The notes beneath the pieces were generated by a model. The model saw only the letters and a program-made list of their open reading frames with translations, was not told the DNA's origin and did not search any database. The position numbers and the translations under genes were made by a program. Below are positions 1-10,899 of a stretch of 64,000 nucleotides of DNA, piece after piece. The stretch is taken from the NCBI GenBank assembly GCA_964019055.1, contig OZ025208.1:3022453-3086452 (forward strand), read 5' to 3'. This DNA comes from Anthopleura xanthogrammica (lineage: Eukaryota > Cnidaria > Anthozoa > Actiniaria > Actiniidae). The first letter of the stretch is position 1, and each line of letters begins with the position of its first letter.

Positions 1-236
1 ACAAAACTATGACTAGTAACTCAACAGAAAACTATGACGCTGAAATGAACTTCTCGGATGTTGAAAAAAACGAAAATCTCCTTGAGCAGAACTTCGAAGA
101 TGAAGCAAACAACAAGCAAATCGCCATATTGGATAAAGAGTATACTCAGCGAAGCAATTTAAAAAGTTTAACTTTCTTGTTAAATATCCTGATTCATTTG
201 TTTGTTTTTGTTTTATTCAATAGTCGTAAAATATGA
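1..236 (+). CDS. Partial open frame, unknown product, hydrophobic C-terminus
   Basis: The frame is open from the window edge, with an ATG at 9 and a stop at 234-236. The first roughly 50 residues are rich in Asn, Glu and Asp; they are followed by a hydrophobic stretch (SLTFLLNILIHLFVFVLF) that could be a membrane segment. No family is recognised. It may be the 3' end of a gene lying left of the window or a chance frame. The acidic first half looks more protein-like than the AT-rich second half, which could be intron read-through, although I see no clear donor site. Confidence 0.2.
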   Translation, partial: KTMTSNSTENYDAEMNFSDVEKNENLLEQNFEDEANNKQIAILDKEYTQRSNLKSLTFLLNILIHLFVFVLFNSRKI

Positions 237-959
237 TTTGATTTTGCACAAATAATCATTTGTATTATCGTACAAGCGATTGTGAATATTGGCTTGCATC
301 GAAATTATGTATGATTGACAGCTTCACACCTGCATGCACTGAACTGGATTCTCTGTGCTTTGACGTCTTTTGTCCACAGGGAGCCCAACTTAGATAATAG
401 TAGAAATATGAACACTACTCATATCTGACACTAAGCTGCCCCCACTTTGATTTATTACCTTTTAAACATGCTGGAAAATAGGTTTACTTGTCTTAAAGAA
501 AGACTGAGATGAAATGTTAGAGCAGGAGAGTATACCCTCTTGAGTCAGTTACCAAACACCGACACCCTTTCCCTTCTCCTTCCCAACTTCCCTTCCTCTC
601 CGGTAAGCTGATAAAAATGATGTAATTATAATATACAGTAGAGGAAAACTTATTTTATCTCCATTGGGCGTTTTACTATCGGGGACGTTTTAAAATTTGA
701 ACAAGAGATTTTGCTACGGAAAAAAAAACATTTTTCATATGTAGTTACCAAAAATTAAACATCACAGCGCATCGCCACCACGCAAATGACGTGGTCACGC
801 GTTCTTGCGCCGTCCTCCCTTAAGGAAGCCCGAGTTAACGCTTCAATAGCGTCTAGTTATATATGAATTCCTTCTATGCAAGGATGTATGTGTTCTGCCG
901 TTATTTGGCTTTTTATAATATTTCTTAGCTTGTTTTAAATACATTTGATTAAATGTTCC
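237..959. other. Non-coding stretch, nothing recognised
   Basis: AT-rich sequence without a convincing coding frame, RNA gene or inverted repeat. A pyrimidine-rich patch lies near 545-600. Confidence 0.4.
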
Positions 960-1023
960 TAACTCTATTTTAAATATGTAAAGCGTTGTTGAACTATAAG
1001 GATATTGATGCTATATAAAATAC

Positions 1024-1090
<67 letters not shown>

Positions 1091-1094
1091 GTTA
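960..1094 (+). mobile_element. 5'-truncated retrotransposon tail with (ATT)n microsatellite
   Basis: The 18-base string GTAAAGCGTTGTTGAACT at 978 recurs at 56224, where it follows the coding end of a CR1-like retrotransposon. In both places it is followed by a GGATATTGA-type segment, a TATAT motif and an (ATT)n run, here 1021-1090. This is therefore the last ~60 bp of the 3' UTR of that family plus its microsatellite tail, with all coding sequence lost. Severe 5' truncation is usual for target-primed retrotransposition. Confidence 0.6.
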
Positions 1095-1605
1095 GTATAT
1101 ATAGACGAGCTCATATTAAATTCAGAGTTCCTTGAACAGCTGGCTGGCTTTGATTTTTGGCTCGTTTGTGTAACGTCTTTCTCACAGCTGGACAAGCTCG
1201 GTTAATCCACTGTGATCATTGTGCGTGTTACCGTCGCTTTTTAGTGATATATTTAGTAATAGGATATTGAAAGATATAAAGAACTCGAAGTGGCCATTAT
1301 TGATATTCATATTTTGTATCTTGATGTGTTTGAACTTAGAAAAAATATTTATTAGGTGAGAAAAACAAACGCAACAAGATAACTACTACTACATTTGTTT
1401 TTCTAATACATATATTTGGGGTTTTGCATATTGAAATAATTAATAATGAATACGTTCTCTGAATAACAACCTTTTTACATAAATATGACAATTGGATGTA
1501 TATTCTTAGAGCCGCGCCAAAACTTGGACAAACAGATAAAGCGTTTCGAAAAACTACCGGGATCGCTAAACCTTTGTGTTCCATCGGTTCTAAAAGCTAT
1601 TTACG
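1095..1605. other. Upstream flank of locus A
   Basis: No repeat or domain is recognised. It should contain the promoter and 5' UTR of the old locus A gene, but I cannot identify a specific element. Confidence 0.3.
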
Positions 1606-1956
1606 ATGAAATGGCGGATATTAACTCACGTGTGTGTCCTGGCCTGTGCCATACACTACAGCACAAGTTCATTAAAGACAGACTACTACAGACAGTTCAT
1701 GTTCGACAGCAATCCTGATCACATTCTCTCCTTAGCATTGGCTTTAGCGAATGGCACACAAATGACAACCAAAGTTGCAGATAAGATGGATTGAGTCTTG
1801 GCTTGTACACGAAGCAGGCCGTGGTGTAGATCAGTCAACTTTAAGACCCAACCCGACTATGACAGCCAGCACATTTGTGAGCTTCTTTCTACTGACATGT
1901 ACACTAGCCCAAGCTACTTGAAGCCAGCACAAGGATTCACTCATCTTAGCATCAGG
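1606..1956 (+). pseudogene. Locus A exon 1: signal peptide and PAN/apple domain with in-frame TGA
   Basis: ATG at 1606 is followed by a signal-peptide-like start (MKWRILTHVCVLACAIHYST). The exon then aligns with the PAN exons at 34.5-47.6 kb: its C-R-S-V-N-F, H-I-C-E-L-L-S-T-D and GFTHL segments match C-L-S-F-N-F, H-D-C-Q-L-L-R-T-D and DFHYF there. The frame is continuous to a phase-0 donor (AGG|GTAGGT at 1957) except for TGA at 1792-1794, just before the first PAN cysteine. Exon plan and phase are the same as in the five intact PAN exons, so it belongs to the same gene family, but it is much more diverged. PAN/apple modules bind proteins or carbohydrates in secreted proteins. With the FReD stop downstream, locus A looks dead. 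Confidence 0.65.
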
Positions 1957-2025
1957 GTAGGTAAAACTCAATATTGGATCCCAGCACAAGGATTCACTCA
2001 TCTTAGTGTCAGGGTAGGTACATAG
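1924..2025 (+). repeat. Tandem repeat over the PAN exon end and splice donor, copies 1-2
   Basis: A ~57-bp unit starting CCAGCACAAGGATTC begins at 1924 and 1981. It covers the last ~33 coding bases of the PAN exon, the donor (CAGG|GTAGGT) and the first intron bases (ACTCAATATTGGATC). Copy 2 is broken after GTAGGTAC by the MITE insertion; its tail resumes at about 2618. The donor site is therefore duplicated along with the exon end. Confidence 0.8.
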
Positions 2026-2349
2026 AGGATATTACATGGTCGCGCGGAGATACGAATTTTATCTTCGAGTGTTGATATTATCTCTCACGAGTGAGCGCAG
2101 CGAACGAGTGAGAGTTAATATCAGCACGAGAAAATAAAATTCGTATCTCCAAGCGGCCATGTAATGTTCTGTTTATTATATGAAATCTTCAATGAAAAAT
2201 AATGGAGAATTTGAGACTTGCTGAGCAAAAAGTCGAAATTTGACACCACCAGTGTTGATATAAATCGTATCCCCACTGGCCACTGGTGGGAGTGGGGATA
2301 TCAATTTTATCATTTTGATGTCACTCAATATCACACTCTATTTCATATA
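2026..2349. mobile_element. Foldback MITE, copy 1
   Basis: Starts AGAGGATATTACATGG and contains a long inverted repeat: GGAGATACGAATTTTATCTT pairs with its near complement at ~2124-2145, ahead of GGCCATGTAATGTTC. A second half carries the palindromic CCCCACTGGCCACTGGTGG motif and ends near TTTCATATAATAAA. The same first half occurs at 2356 and 13513. No coding capacity, so it would depend on a transposase encoded elsewhere. Confidence 0.75.
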
Positions 2350-2355
2350 ATAAAT

Positions 2356-2617
2356 ATAGGATATTACATGGTCGCGCGGAGATACGAAGTTTATCTTCAA
2401 GTGTTGATATTATCTCTCACGAAGAAGATAAACTTCGTATCTCCAAGAGGCCATGTAATGTTCTGTTTATTATATGAAATCTTCAATGAAAAATAATGGA
2501 GAATTTGACACAACCAGTGTTGATAAAAATCGTATCCCCACTGGCCACTGGTGGGAGTGGGGATATCAATTTTATCATTTTGATGTCACTCAATATCACA
2601 CTCTATTTCATATAATA
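2356..2617. mobile_element. Foldback MITE, copy 2 in tandem
   Basis: Repeats the preceding element in the same order (GATATTACATGG arm, complementary arm, AAATCTTCAATGAAAAATAA spacer, CCCCACTGGCCACTGG palindrome), with a shorter loop and small substitutions. The pair sits inside copy 2 of the donor-site repeat, between GTAGGTAC and AACTCAATATT. That points to one insertion followed by a tandem duplication or a second insertion at the same end. Confidence 0.75.
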
Positions 2618-2634
2618 AAACTCAATATTGGATC

Positions 2635-2818
2635 CCAGCACAAGGATTCGCTCATCTTAGCATCATGGTAGGTACAACTCAATATTGCATAATTGGATCC
2701 TAGTACAAGGATTCACTCATCTTAACATCAGGGTAGGTACAACTCAATATTGGATCCCAGCACAAGGATTCACTCGTCTTAGCATCATGGTAGTTAGAAC
2801 TCAATATTGGATGCCACA
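2635..2818 (+). repeat. Tandem repeat over the splice donor, copies 3-5
   Basis: Further copies of the unit start at 2635, 2699 and 2757 (spacings 64 and 58 bp). Donor-like GTAGGT is kept in copies 3 and 4; copy 5 reads GTAGTT. This makes five degenerate copies of exon end plus donor, all upstream of the EGF exon acceptor at 2844. Confidence 0.8.
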
Positions 2819-2844
2819 ATTCACTACTTTTCTTTTCTTTCTAG

Positions 2845-2962
2845 AACAAGTGTGTGGATCAATCACCTTGTCAAAACAATGGATCTTGTTACCCTGACTA
2901 TGATAACAACGACTACAATTGCGTCTGCAACCCAAGTACTGGAGGGAAAAACTGCGAAACAG
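2845..2962 (+). pseudogene. Locus A exon 2: EGF-like domain
   Basis: A pyrimidine-rich acceptor (TTTCTTTCTAG) precedes a 118-bp exon in phase 0 that ends in a phase-1 donor (ACAG|GTAAGA). It encodes six cysteines with EGF spacing (KC..PC..GSC..NCVC..NC) and keeps the Y-P-D-Y-D-N motif found in the first EGF exon of locus B, which is also 118 bp with the same phases. The exon itself is intact; it is marked pseudogene because the exons on both sides carry stops. Confidence 0.8.
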
Positions 2963-5159
2963 GTAAGAAATTGAATGGTTCAGGTGATTCTATTCATCAG
3001 AGCAGGTTCCAATATTAGTTTTACATTTTTCTAATATTTAGTTTAGAGAAAACGTTCAGTTATAATATTCACTTCACATTTCCTACGGTGAGGGCACCTG
3101 AGTTGTAAGTGGTGTGTGACATCATCCACTTCAATGTTTTGCATATATGAGGAATTACTTTATGTTTTATTTATTGAATTGTTATTCGTATGACCTTAAC
3201 ATAATTCCCCATTTTGTGCTGTGATATTGCCACTTTCAGATATGATATGCTGTACTATATGGACATGGTACAAACTTTACTTTTTAAGTAAAACACTTTC
3301 TACTAGATTAACACATGATTAACACCTGATTTACTTTGATTGAAGAAGAAATTCGTTTCTCATTAAGTCATAGACGACAGGCCTAACGAAATTAAGAGAT
3401 GTTTTCAATAACTCTTAGTACTTAGTTAAAGTACTTAAATTGATTTAAACAAACCAAATTCAAGGACTTTACGAGTGTTTGAATTTGACCTGAATATAAA
3501 CTACGAGCAGCTCCTACAACGCGTGAATTAAAACAGAATGCTTTTAATCAGGAAGCTTTGACTGAAAACACATGCTTGGACTCTGCATCTGGAGCTTTTT
3601 CTTCGTACTACATGTAAGAGAAAAGCAAATCCAATTAGAGCAGTTCAAAATCTACAAAATCTCTGTTTTCAACTGAATTGTCATCGTCTTGTCACCTAAT
3701 AAGCTGCTCTAAAACACAACGGCTCAGTAAAGTAAAATGTTGTTGGTTGCTGACTTAATCAGTTATGGAAGTCTTTTCAAAACCGGTAAAGATATTTAAA
3801 AACTTATGCAATGTTATTCATACCAAAAAAAAAAAGTTTTTATTCCTTTTTGAGTTACTTTTAGTAGACTGTGTAATCAGTGAATCTAGTCGCTGGGTAA
3901 GTCTTATTTTGGACCCGCCATTAGCTTTTACCTAAATTTGGGCGACTGGCTCTTTATACTTTGAGTATAAATAGTCTTTCCCCGTTCCTTGTTTCCCATT
4001 TAAGTATTTCCTTCTTAGTTTTAAAGTTAGTTCTCACTTGAAGTACTTGAAGTATTTTCCCGCACTCTTTAAAATTGAAGTTGTAAATCGCTACTCTCAT
4101 CGGACTCGGAATCAAATACATCGAAGAAACTTAAGATTTCATTATTAATTATTGGCACGTGATTGTAATTTATCTACACTGACCCCTTTCCTTAGACATT
4201 TTATAAAAAGAGCATTTTTCTCTGTTTTTAAAATGATTTACAGTCACAAAAATAGTTTTCACTTCACCACCGGCCGCCATATTGCTTCAAGGATCCTCAC
4301 ACGATCGGTAACCGGAAGAGGAAGCGTTTTCCGACGGGGTACGCAAAATCTAAAAATAACTTTCAAGGAATACCGAATGGATATCCCAAATCTTTTATTG
4401 GAAGAGTCCCTCTCTGTCCTTCATGGTATCTTGTGTTAAATTGATAATGACAATTATTTCCAAATAGAAAGATAAAGAGCGTAAAAAAAACTGCTTAAGA
4501 CGTTCGAGCGAAATTTGTATCTTTTTTTGCAGTTACAGTTATATGATATCTATCTTTATAAACGTCTCTATTGAAATAATGTATTGATCGTCGAAAACTG
4601 CTTCAAGCCTCGTCTTGTTTGTTGTTGTAAAAGCAGAATATCTAGAAAAAATAAAAACTTAAGATATCTCCATAGTAATGCCCAACTTCATACCCCATGC
4701 ACTACTGGGAGAGGCCAAGGATAGCAGCCATTGATATCAAAAGAAGTTAGCAGCAAATAAACAAGTTAGAACCCATTAATATAGCCTCATATCTTATTAC
4801 ATCAGCCAAAGGCCCAACCGTCTCTCGGTTTGTCCACTTGGTTGACCTTATAAGCGGGAGGTAGTGGGTCAATGGCGATTGTTTGGAATTGAACATTTCT
4901 GGGTTGAAGGTGCTGCCTTTGCTCTGGAAATATATCCAAATCGTTAGACTTTTGCCATGATTCGGATGATGATGCAAAATGGTGCTACCGTTTCATTTAA
5001 ATGCTAAAACACAGGCATCCACAAGCTTATCGGCTGCGACTGTCTCTTGCTACACTCTCTATATCAAGTCCATATACATTTATATTTATATTTACAATAA
5101 ATACCAATCTAGCTTTCAATCAGAAAATGTTTCTTTTTAACTTTCATCACTTCAATCAG
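2963..5159 (+). other. Large intron of locus A
   Basis: About 2.2 kb separates the EGF donor from the FReD acceptor. No transposon is recognised. An open frame of 95 codons at 4152-4439 matches nothing I know and starts at a TTG rather than an ATG; I treat it as chance. Confidence 0.5.
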
Positions 5160-5764
5160 TTTACAGCGATTGTTCAGTGCTCCGTTCAGCTGGCTTTACT
5201 GCAGATGGAGTCTATCAAATCCATCCTGATGGACAGGGGTTGTTTTCAGTCTACTGTGATATGACCACCGATGGCGGAGGATGGACTGTATTCCAAAAAC
5301 GCGACAACAAATTGGTAAGCTTTGACCGTGGGTGGCAAGACTACAAAACTGGTTTTGGTAGCCTGACTGGCGAGTTTTGGTTGGGCCTTGACAAGATCCA
5401 TAGACTGACCAAAAAACAAGTATCATTACGTGTTGATCTGGAGGAATTGAATGGAAACAAGAAACACTCGGTGCATTCATCGTTCTCTATCGCTCATGAA
5501 AGTGATTTTTACCGTCTGATTTTAAGTGGATACTCTGGTACTGCTGGTGATGCTCTTGCAAGTGGATACGCCGCTTATGTTGCCAATAACATGACGTTTA
5601 GCACACCTGACAAGGATAACGATATATGGCCAGGTAGTAGTTGCGCAGTGGAACGAAAAGGTGGTTGGTGGTATTGACAGTGCAGTATTTCAGATCTTAA
5701 TGGAGTGAACACCTGGTGGACCGCTCCTCAGGCCTTTAGGAACACTAATATGAAACTGAAATAG
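5160..5764 (+). pseudogene. Locus A exon 3: fibrinogen-related domain, truncated by TGA
   Basis: The acceptor at 5158-5159 (TTCAATCAG) gives a phase-1 join that fits the EGF donor. Clear FReD motifs follow: DGVYQIHPDGQG, YCDMTTDGGGWTVFQKR, RGWQDYKTGFG, EFWLGLDKIHRLT, HESDFYRLILSGYSGTAGDA, then the calcium-site-like DKDND and GGWWY. Directly after GGWWY comes TGA (5675-5677) where homologues have a residue before N-C. The frame then continues with QCSISDLNG, skips roughly ten residues relative to locus B, and ends ...MKLK-TAG at 5764. FReDs are lectin-like recognition domains (ficolin and tachylectin type). The stop removes the fourth domain cysteine, so a folded product is unlikely. Confidence 0.85.
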
Positions 5765-6059
5765 AGTAAGTATTTCATTCTAATTAACTACTGACACCAT
5801 TACAATTTTTTTTGTCAAAAATATTTTCAAGATCCACTAAATTTCATAATCGGAAAGATTCAGATTTTGGGATCCTGATAGCAGTTTCAAATTACAAACT
5901 CAGAGAGAACTGAGTAAAATATCCTGCTGCTCGTTTTGCCGGAAGTCCAGTTTTCGTTCAAAATTTTCCAATGCTATTGCGGGAGTATTATTTTTTCACA
6001 ATGATGCGACGATGGTTTGCTCTAGCTCTCTTTCTGTGGTAACAAAATTCACTCATATT

Positions 6060-6266
6060 CCCCTTCACAGTTCCCTGCACCATATTGAAAGGTAGACATG
6101 CCTTTGCATCGAAGTGAGACGAACGGTGAGCTTGCAATGATAGAGACCTTTTTTAACATCTTAGACAACTGTTAACATGTGTCTATCATTGCAAGCTCAC
6201 CGTTCGTTTCGCTTCGATGTAAAGGCTCGGCTACCTTTCAAGATTGCGCAGGGAACTATGAAGGGG
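6060..6266. mobile_element. Foldback element with ~90-bp inverted arms
   Basis: CCCCTTCACAGTTCCCTGC at 6060 and its near complement ending 6266 bound a hairpin whose arms share GAAAGGTAG and ACGAACGGTGAGCTTGCAAT. The loop (~6156-6175) is only about 20 bp. No coding capacity; a MITE or foldback element. Confidence 0.7.
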
Positions 6267-8827
6267 ACTTTTGCAGTAAATTCCAACCTAGGGGTCAAAA
6301 CGATGTTTTGCTTTGATTCCCTGGTTTGGAATAAGTGCAAAGGGCTATAGTCTCCTCCCCAACCACTTTCAAGGTTATCCGTCACGCAATGCTTTTTACT
6401 AATCATCACGCAATACTAACCCGCCCTAGTAAAGGACCCAGAGCATCGCGTGAAAACCATAAACGCAGCTGTGCATGTAAGAGAATGGTAATCTTAAAAC
6501 ACTTAGTGAACTCTTTTCTTACAGAACAAAGACACTGAAGAAGATCTAGATCAGTAAAGCTGCTGCTAATATCTATCTGACAACAGCACTGAAGGGAAGT
6601 TTCGTTTTTAGCAAGTAGGTTTTTAATTGTTTCATATTGTCATGGTTGATAAAGTATTGCAAAATATTTTGTTGTCAAAAATGAACACTCACATAAATAT
6701 TAGTAAAACTAAATGAAACTCTTCTAAATTCTTAGAAAACCACAGGAAGCCCAATTTAGATAAAAATAAAAAGTGAAAGTAAAATCGGAAAAACTAGACT
6801 TTAATTATTTTTTTAATTTGAGGTCAGGATGATGTCCTCTATAATACAAACGATCAGAAACATTCGTAAAAATTGCACTAGAACATTTTTTTCGCGCGCG
6901 CCTTTGTTTCCCTACATAATTTCTTTTTGGTATCTAATGTGTGGATTTGTATCAATATACTTTTACAAGGGAGGAAAGTTCAGCCGCCATCTTGAACAAC
7001 ACAACACACTTTAAACCACGATTTCACCGTTTTTTAAACTACAAAATCCCGAAAAAAACATGACCAAAATGGTCCCTAGGATGGGAGATTAATTTTTCAA
7101 AAACTCGTTTTGATCTTCCTCACCGATTTCTCGGAACGCAATTTTCGTGCAGAAATGTTTTCGCTGGCTGCAGATTTCGTGACTATGTTTTGTACGGAGT
7201 GTTAATTTACGCGGGACTGGATCGAGACCAATTTCGACCTAACTTGCTTGTCTCCCGCTTGGGCATTTTGCCAACCACCCCACACGGCTAGTTTTGCTAT
7301 TGAAAAATCCTTCGACAAACTTCTCCATGGCCGACATTTTTACGCTTTGCTGCTTGATTGTACTTGCAAAACAAAAGATAACCACAGTTACTCCAACACA
7401 ATATATTTTTTAGTGAAATGTACCTTGGATTTCTCACATTAAACTCAAAATTTTGCATTAAATTCGGCACATTTGAAATTCGACGTCTAAAGCGGGCCTT
7501 AATTGCATTATTATTTCTTTTTAGTTTTGAAGGGAAATCTTAAATAAATTGATTGTTTGAAATCACTGATGTGTTTACGAAAGCGGACGTCATTGGGCTT
7601 CATTAGATTGCCGTTTGCTTGAGTTTTGTTTGTAGTTTATCTATAGAGAATAACCTTCTCTAAAAAAGTGAAGTCAGGCGTTTGTTTTTTTATGTTCCTG
7701 AAGCCTGAAGAAAATTTGGGTTTTTATCCTGTTGAAGTTCAAACCTTGTATGGTTCCTCAATAACATTTTGAAGGTTGTTATGCGGTTTTGAGCGTTTTT
7801 TGTACGCGCGCATATCGTTGGCTCAAATTGAACGTTCAAAAGTAGTCACCTTAACATTTTTAAAATATGTAAATCGAGTGCTAAATGCGGCCTTACGAAA
7901 CACTAACTGTCTATTCACTAGTAAAGGTGAGCCGTAAGTGATCATCGAGCTATTGACCAATCAAAAATCGTGTTAGAATCGAACAAGTCGAGAGCCAATC
8001 AGAAGTCGCTTCATAAAACCGTGTTAGTCCATTCGAGTCCATTTGAGATCGAGAACAAATTTTTGGGCGCTATTACGCAGACCAAAATCGAAAACGGTCA
8101 AAAAATTGGGTTTTGAAGTGAATATCGATCGCGGAAAAAATACCCAAAAATGCCGTTTTGTGCACCTGCAGGGGGTCAGTGAAAAATCCAACTTGCCCCT
8201 TGCGTACCTCATAATTACTTGTTGGAAAGTCAATATGCTATCGAAAACGGTCAAGAAAATCGAGTTTTGGAATGAGTATCGAGGCTTCGCGGGTAAGGGA
8301 AGGCTAAACTGAAGAAAATATTAAATATTTCTGACTGTACATATATACATAAGCTAGAAGCATAAGGTAAAAAGCGTATCAGTGATATGGTTGCAAGATT
8401 ACCAGAGCGTTGAGCTAAAATCGGCTTTTATGGTCATCAATTGTCTTATGAAACAATTGCAAGAGAAGGAATCACTGAACCGACTAGTAATGAACCAATC
8501 AGAGCTGTCGTAATCAATGGGGCGGGAAGTTTGAATTTCCGAAGCTTGCATTCGGCTTGTTGTCGTATGGCTAAATTTGCCCTTTGTGGGGATGGGGAGA
8601 GGATAATTTTCAATTAACTAAAGTTACTCCTGGGTGGGATGCAGTTTAATTTCACTAGTATAATGATTCTTAGATCTAGTAAGAGTAATAAACTCATGAA
8701 TACAGACCTTTATCGTTTATTCGTTGCCAATAAACTATAAACAAACCTAACAACACTCATGATTCCAGTGATTCTTAGATCTAGGAGTATTAAACTAATA
8801 CTACAATACGGCCTTTCAGCATTTTTT
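6267..8827. other. Long stretch without recognised genes
   Basis: No domain is recognised on either strand. Two things stand out. A ~45-bp motif beginning TCGAAAACGGTCAA occurs twice in the same orientation (8088 and 8238). Three CCAATCA boxes lie near 7957, 7995 and 8493, which could be promoter-like but have no gene next to them. A further short direct repeat (TGATTCTTAGATCTAG) occurs near 8664 and 8769. Confidence 0.4.
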
Positions 8828-8948
8828 AGACATTTCCGATTTAGCGGCACATAAGCGGAATAGGCATATATACTATATGCCGGCCACTCATTCGTGTTTA
8901 AAGAAACGCGGAATATACTATGCCTATGCCGCTAAATCGGAAATGTCT
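8828..8948. mobile_element. Short palindromic MITE (121 bp)
   Basis: The ends AGACATTTCCGATTTAGCGG and its exact complement face each other. Next to each arm lie TAGGCATA and TATGCCTA motifs around ATATACTATATG. Typical of a small non-autonomous DNA element. Confidence 0.65.
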
Positions 8949-9628
8949 ATTCAATGCTAAGTAAAGGTTATATACCTTATACCTTGATGGATATGAGATA
9001 TATCAACCCGAGGCGAACCTTATATATTCATTGGGGAAGTTTCTTAAGCACAGGGTTGATAACTAGATATCAAACGTCCCACGATTTTAAACATCCCACA
9101 TGGAAGAAAATAACTATAACGACAAAACCATCAGAGTCATAGTCTGTAAGGATCAAGCAAATTTAGAAACACCCGGCCAGTCAACCTCACGGATTTTGCT
9201 CAAACTTGGTATATAAACTTGTTTTGGAGTCCTGAATACGAAATCAAAAAAATTGGGGGGGGGGGGGGGGGTGTCAGTTTTAGGGGCCGTAGATGACTAG
9301 TTACAATGCTGTTCGAGCACTGTTTTGGTAGCGCTCCAAAAAATATACATACATAAATAGTTTATTCAAATCGCAAATAAATTGTTGACAACTAGTAAAA
9401 ATAAGAGCAAATACGAGCTAAAGGCGATACAAATCGGACAACAAAGCTAAATAATAGGCGACTTGAAAGGAAGTTATGAGGTTAACCCTATGTAAAAACT
9501 CCCCCAAAAAACGGCAAAACAAAACAAAAAATTACATTAAAAAAGAAAAAATCCCTAAGCAGCGTAATTAGCGAAAAAATTCGTTATAAAATGGAATATA
9601 AATATATAAATATATACTGAATAAAGAA
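8949..9628. other. Non-coding stretch between two mobile elements
   Basis: Nothing is recognised apart from the G run at 9255-9271, listed separately. Confidence 0.4.
9255..9271 (+). repeat. Run of 17 G
   Basis: An uninterrupted G homopolymer followed by TGTCAG. Its length is probably variable and may be misassembled. Confidence 0.8.
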
Positions 9629-9673
9629 GAGACAAGCTCTCCGCCACCCCGAGCCCCACGCCCGCGCACCCAC

Positions 9674-10899
9674 CAGACAGACTTTAAGAGTGAATGTCAG
9701 TAAAAATCAAACAAAATTCAAAAATTCGCGGACACGGCCCAAAAATCGTGTTGGCTTATATTTTGATCATTGATAGGGTAGGGTATGTAGGTAAACGAAA
9801 CGGGGTTGATTAGTTGAAATATTCGTTATTTTGAAAAATATCGACCAAAGACGATGCCAGCCTGATTTCGGCTCAAACCGACTCACGCGACTAGGTATTT
9901 AGCCGATTTTTGAGTGTCTCGTAAACTCGCTAAAACAAAATAGAAATTCATTCATTCATTGTATCTAGGTCAATTGGGCCTAGTACGGCCAAGATATAGC
10001 ACTTTCATTATATATGAATTATTTTGGATAGGAACGGAGGCCTTTTATAATGACGATATGCGTACAGCGATAAATTAACTAGTAAACTACCCTTTACTCG
10101 AGCGAAGAATAATATACGAGGTGTTTCATCAAAACTCTCGATATTTATACCAGAAGGTTCACAAAAGGATGTTCTTTAAAGTTATGAAAAAACATTCTGG
10201 GCTCTTTTTGATTTTAGTCGAATAAGAGCCCTTTACTTTTCACAAATTTCGGGTTTTGTTCCACTGACACTGAAAGCGACAACCAACCTCATTTGCGAAG
10301 TTGCGAGTCAAAAAATAGCTTTTCAAGACTAAAATGTTTCCAGGATTGCTATAAAATATTACTTTATATCATAAAAAGTATTTCTAATACGTCTAGCAAT
10401 TTGATTGTGAACTGGTTGAAATATTTTGTCAAACTAAAGAAAAATAATAGTGCTGCCGCAGTCTGCGTAGTCAGTCAAATAAGGGCATAATATATATATA
10501 TCGCATCTGACATTTTTAGGGTACGCTGCAGTACTATATTAATATAAAAATGATTAGAAGTACTGTACTTGTAAATACAAGCAGCTTTTAATGAATATCA
10601 AATAAAATTTGGAACTTTATTGATACGATTCTTTTTGCGATATGTCATTGTGATAAACAACTTGTAGATTTCAAACCGCCCTAATTAGTATTCATGTCGT
10701 CTTTCTCGTCGGTCGTCGTACACTGTAGCACGCACTATATTAACATGAAAATAAATAAGAGTACAAATACAAGCAGCTCTTAATGAATGTTACATACAAT
10801 TTGAATTTATTTACGAGTTTTCACGATATTTGTTGTTAGAAATCTCTACTAGTGACGACTGTTTACTGTACAGTGACATGTAAAAAATTACATTGTTAT
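9674..10899 (+). repeat. Left inverted arm of the palindromic element
   Basis: Starts CAGACAGACTTTAAGAG and ends ...TTACATTGTTAT. A 65-codon frame at 10293-10490 is simply mirrored in the other arm and is not a gene. The outermost 200 bp carry a TTCATTCATT run and two conserved blocks around ACACGGCCC. Confidence 0.8.

Noticed and set aside
1336..1718. Overlapping frames on both strands upstream of the locus A PAN exon
   Set aside because: They overlap the real PAN exon or its flank in other frames and carry no recognisable domain.
4152..4439. 95-codon frame in the locus A intron as a nested gene
   Set aside because: No family resemblance, TTG start, and weak coding character.
1792..5677. 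TGA codons in locus A as selenocysteine or programmed read-through
   Set aside because: The aligned positions in intact relatives are ordinary residues, the FReD also has a deletion, and I see no reason to expect a recoding element.
7957..8500. A promoter defined by three CCAAT boxes
   Set aside because: The boxes are widely spaced and no gene, TATA-like site or first exon could be linked to them.
10293..10490. 65-codon gene in each arm of the palindrome (also 12585-12782 on the other strand)
   Set aside because: It is identical only because the arms are identical; composition and start context are not gene-like and no family is recognised.
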